From Glossina fuscipes (lineage: Eukaryota > Arthropoda > Insecta > Diptera > Glossinidae), in contig NW_023998415.1 of assembly GCF_014805625.2 (NCBI RefSeq), positions 6,528,662-6,592,661 on the forward strand: a DNA stretch of 64,000 nucleotides, read 5' to 3'. Position 1 is the stretch's first letter. Each line of letters opens with the position of its first letter. Made by a program: the position numbers and the translations under genes. The notes under the pieces were generated by a model. That model was not told where the DNA came from, did no database searches, and saw only the letters and a program-made list of their open reading frames with translations. Below are positions 61,481 to 64,000 of the stretch, piece by piece.

Positions 61481-61835
61481 GGTAAAAAAGTTATATTCGG
61501 GCGAGATCGAATCTTTTATACGCATCACCGTTAGCCCAAAAAGGACAATAAAAATAAAAAAAAAAAATTAAATTTTCATGCTCCATAATATGGAGTGGGC
61601 TTAAACGATTTTTTTGTATTTTCAAAACAAAAGTTTTTACCGTATATGCGTGTGGGTGTTGTAGGCGTGGTAGGGATATCCTTCGAAAAGTTTACATCAA
61701 ATTTGTGGGTGATATCTACATTCTTACTAACGGAAGAATGTTTATCACAGATACTGCATAGGTGCGCAAACCGGCAGATGTACGGACACGAAGAACGGAC
61801 AGACATGTTTCGGTGCATTTAAAATTTGAAACTGA
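61481..61835 (+). repeat. Dispersed repeat, most complete copy
   Basis: It starts GGTAAAAAAGTTATATTCGG, then GCGAGATCGAATCTTTTATA and CGCATCACCG, runs through poly-A, then GGAGTGGGCTTAAACG, TGTAGGCGTGGTAGGGATAT and ACGGACACGAAGAACGGACA. The first part matches the copies at 52933 (+), 33088 (-) and 54068 (-); the second part matches 56427 (+) and 53186 (+). The open frames on both strands inside it are products of the repeat, not genes. Confidence 0.7.
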
Positions 61836-61980
61836 CCAAGTATTAATACACTTTGTGGGGTTTTTGTAGCTTGTTTCTGTGTCTCATAAAGGTATTGCAA
61901 AAAAAAAAATTAACTTTTTATTATAAATAATGAGCAAAACAAAACCAATATTTTATTTTCTTTGAAAAACAAAGGTATTC

Positions 61981-62265
61981 TCAGGTAATGTGGTGCTGTG
62001 TCAACATGCGTACAGGAACTTCCATCGTTTCTACCAAATTTCCAGTTGATAACTTCATTTTTGCGGCCAGAAGAATTTCTATAACAGACATTATGCAGAC
62101 GGACAGACGGACATGCATAAATCGATTTAGAATTTGACGACGATCGAGAATATTTACACTTTGTGGTGGTGGTGGTTTGATGTTTCCTTCTGAGCGATGC
62201 AAACGTTTTGACAAAATGAATATGCCTCTCATCACTTTTGGCGATGGCTATAAAGAGCTTTCGTA
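61981..62265 (-). repeat. Second dispersed repeat family, minus-strand copy
   Basis: On the minus strand it reads GATGAGAGGCATATTCATTT, then TGTCAAAACGTTTGCATCGC, CTCGATCGTCG, GCATGTCCGTCCGTCTGCAT, and AAAATGAAGTTATCAACTGG. It is collinear with the plus-strand copy beginning at 63440. Confidence 0.7.
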
Positions 62266-62359
62266 ACGACGCTAAATCAAATGAAGTCATTTACATGTGA
62301 AGGACACGTTAAAATATACTTTATCATAATTATAAAGCGAAAGATATTTTAAGAGATAC

Positions 62360-62392
<33 letters not shown>
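62360..62392. repeat. (TA)n microsatellite
   Basis: A TA dinucleotide run just beyond the minus-strand repeat copy, followed by a shorter TATATATAT run. Confidence 0.85.
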
Positions 62393-62401
<9 letters not shown>

Positions 62402-63439
62402 GATAAAAAGTGCACATACATATATGTTCATTCTAAAATACATTTGAATGTGAAGGGATGTGAAAACCGGAGAGCATGTCACTTAAAAATTCCATCATTA
62501 TATAGTACATATGCGATTATGAATACATACAAAACATATTGTTTCCCTTTCACTATTTCGATGGGACTAACTGCGTTCGTAAGGCGGCAAACCAAGCAAA
62601 GACAAAAAATGAACAGTAAAGTCTTTGTCGAATATGTTCTATACGATTGTATATAGTGTAGTGCTAAATGAGCTTGTTAACCAACTTTAAATAAAAAAAT
62701 TCCTTAATTATTAAAAAAATTCTTATTAAGCGTTTGATTTAAGTCTATGGTATGTATGTGTCCATCGTTGTATATGAGCTTTTCATTTACGATTGTTGGA
62801 TCAATTTGTGACATTAGTAGTATTTAACTGCATTCGAGCACAATTTGAACGCAGGACAGCTGAACATTTGGAGCTAAATAAACTATATGTCTGTTTACAA
62901 AGTTGACTTTGTGATCTTTCATCGAGAGTTTTACTTAAGGTATATCATATCTTTGGCATAATCGCTGATACTATATCGATACAATATCCTTTATAGAAAA
63001 AATAAAAATGTAATTTTCCCTTTATTTAGTTAGCATTAAACTAATAATAATAATAATATAAAAAGAACTAAAAGGCTTTTCTACTGTTCGTCGTCAACAA
63101 CAAAAGCTTGTTGGAATCCAAGGTTGTCTTAAATAAAAATTAAATTGCCTGCTCCCGTACCTAATAGCTTTAAAGCATTCGTATCGTTTAAAAAATAAAA
63201 CAAAAAAAAGAAGTAGAAAATAGAACAAAATCTAATCTAACTGATCGATGCACGCACATATTTGTTTGCATAAATATGTAAATATAGAGACAGATATTTG
63301 TTTATATGTTTGTAAAGATTTTGACTTGCTACACTTTGCGTATATATTTCTATATACGAATTATGTTGGGTTTTTTGTATGTTGCTCTTCATGTATGTGC
63401 AAACAGGAGTTCAAAAGAAGGCAAGAACTGAACATTACA
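62393..63439. other. Non-coding, no gene seen
   Basis: AT-rich sequence with no supportable exon. The short open frames at 62444 and 63248 resemble nothing known. Confidence 0.45.
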
Positions 63440-64000
63440 TGGTTGTTTTTATACCCATCATGAAGGATGAGGGGTATATTCATTTTGCCGAAACGTTTGC
63501 AACGTCCCGAAGGAACCACCAGAGACCCCATAAAATATATATGTTCTTGATAAGCATTAAATTCGAAATCTAAAATTAACCACGTCCGTCCGTCCGTCCG
63601 TCCGTCTATGTAATGTGTGTTGTAAGCATTCTCCTGGCCCCAAAAATGAAGCTATCGATTTCAAGTTTGGCAGAAATATTGGAAGTTTTTACATGCAGCT
63701 TGATATTGAAAACGGGAGCAAGCGGTCGAAAGATACGCCTATAGTACTATGTAAACTGAAAACACTTCGGTTTTTCCCTTTTCAAAAGGAGTAAAAATTT
63801 TTGTTTTTATTATCTTCACTCATCAACTGCATTAGATAAATTTATAAAAATTCGCCCATATATTGTATGGGTAATGCTTTACAAATATGGGAAAAATTGG
63901 CGACACCTATTTAATTATATAGTGCGTCTTAAATTCATTATTTTCTCAAAACTTTTATGGCGCACAGAAGCAAGACTTAAATGCACTTAAGCATGTGCGT
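63440..64000 (+). repeat. Second dispersed repeat family, plus-strand copy, runs to the window end
   Basis: It begins TTTATACCCATCATGAAGGA, then TGAGGGGTATATTCATTTTG and CCGAAACGTTTGCAACG, then the CCGT array CACGTCCGTCCGTCCGTCCG at about 63581-63604. It continues through AAAATGAAGCTATCGATTTC, GATACGCCTATAG, GTAAACTGAAAAC, CTTTTCAAAAGGAG and AGATAAATTTATAAAAATTC. The same blocks recur at 61981-62265 (-) and 32690-33010 (+). Repeats of this look are common in calyptrate fly genomes; that comparison is from memory. Confidence 0.7.

Noticed and set aside
61576..62290. Several open frames on both strands
   Set aside because: They lie within copies of the two dispersed repeat families and are not conserved as protein between copies.

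Overview
The window is eukaryotic and looks like a higher fly (Diptera, probably a schizophoran or calyptrate). It is very AT-rich, with many (TA)n, (CT)n and poly-A/T tracts. Genes have many exons with GT..AG introns, and the closest family matches I recognise are fly genes. The species cannot be named from sequence alone.

Layout: (1) 1-3533 holds no exon I can support, but contains a 156-bp near-perfect hairpin. (2) 3534-17859, plus strand: the fly MAP7 gene ensconsin (ens), at least 12 coding exons plus a probable tiny terminal exon; 5' exons are missing. (3) 17860-29607: gene-poor and rich in transposon relics, including a decayed CR1/Jockey-type non-LTR retrotransposon (about 23.97-26.84 kb) and a decayed mariner (27.5-28.2 kb). 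(4) 29608-30024, minus strand: LSm2, complete at 95 aa. (5) 31.3-33.1 kb: a tRNA-like Pol III unit, a minus-strand coding relic and dispersed repeats. (6) 34583-52023, plus strand: a complete cubilin gene in 21 coding exons, 3713 aa, with 8 EGF and 27 CUB modules. Its second intron carries an antisense reverse-transcriptase relic. (7) 54188-56067, minus strand: the 3' three exons of an Lmx1-type LIM-homeobox gene. (8) 56.1-64.0 kb: upstream or intronic sequence of that gene, with at least four copies of dispersed repeats and no exon recognised. A 100-N assembly gap sits at 53035-53134.

The four genes do not form a pathway: a microtubule-associated kinesin-1 cofactor, an RNA-processing ring subunit, an endocytic receptor and a developmental transcription factor. 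Several observations concern splicing: four consecutive ens exons that can be skipped without changing frame, a (GT)n run directly at an ens donor, a frame-neutral stop-free intron in cubilin, and a strong cubilin donor that joins out of frame next to a weak one that joins in frame. I found no convincing previously undescribed system. The best candidates for follow-up are the splicing architecture, the tRNA-like unit, the 156-bp hairpin and the unclassified minus-strand coding relic.
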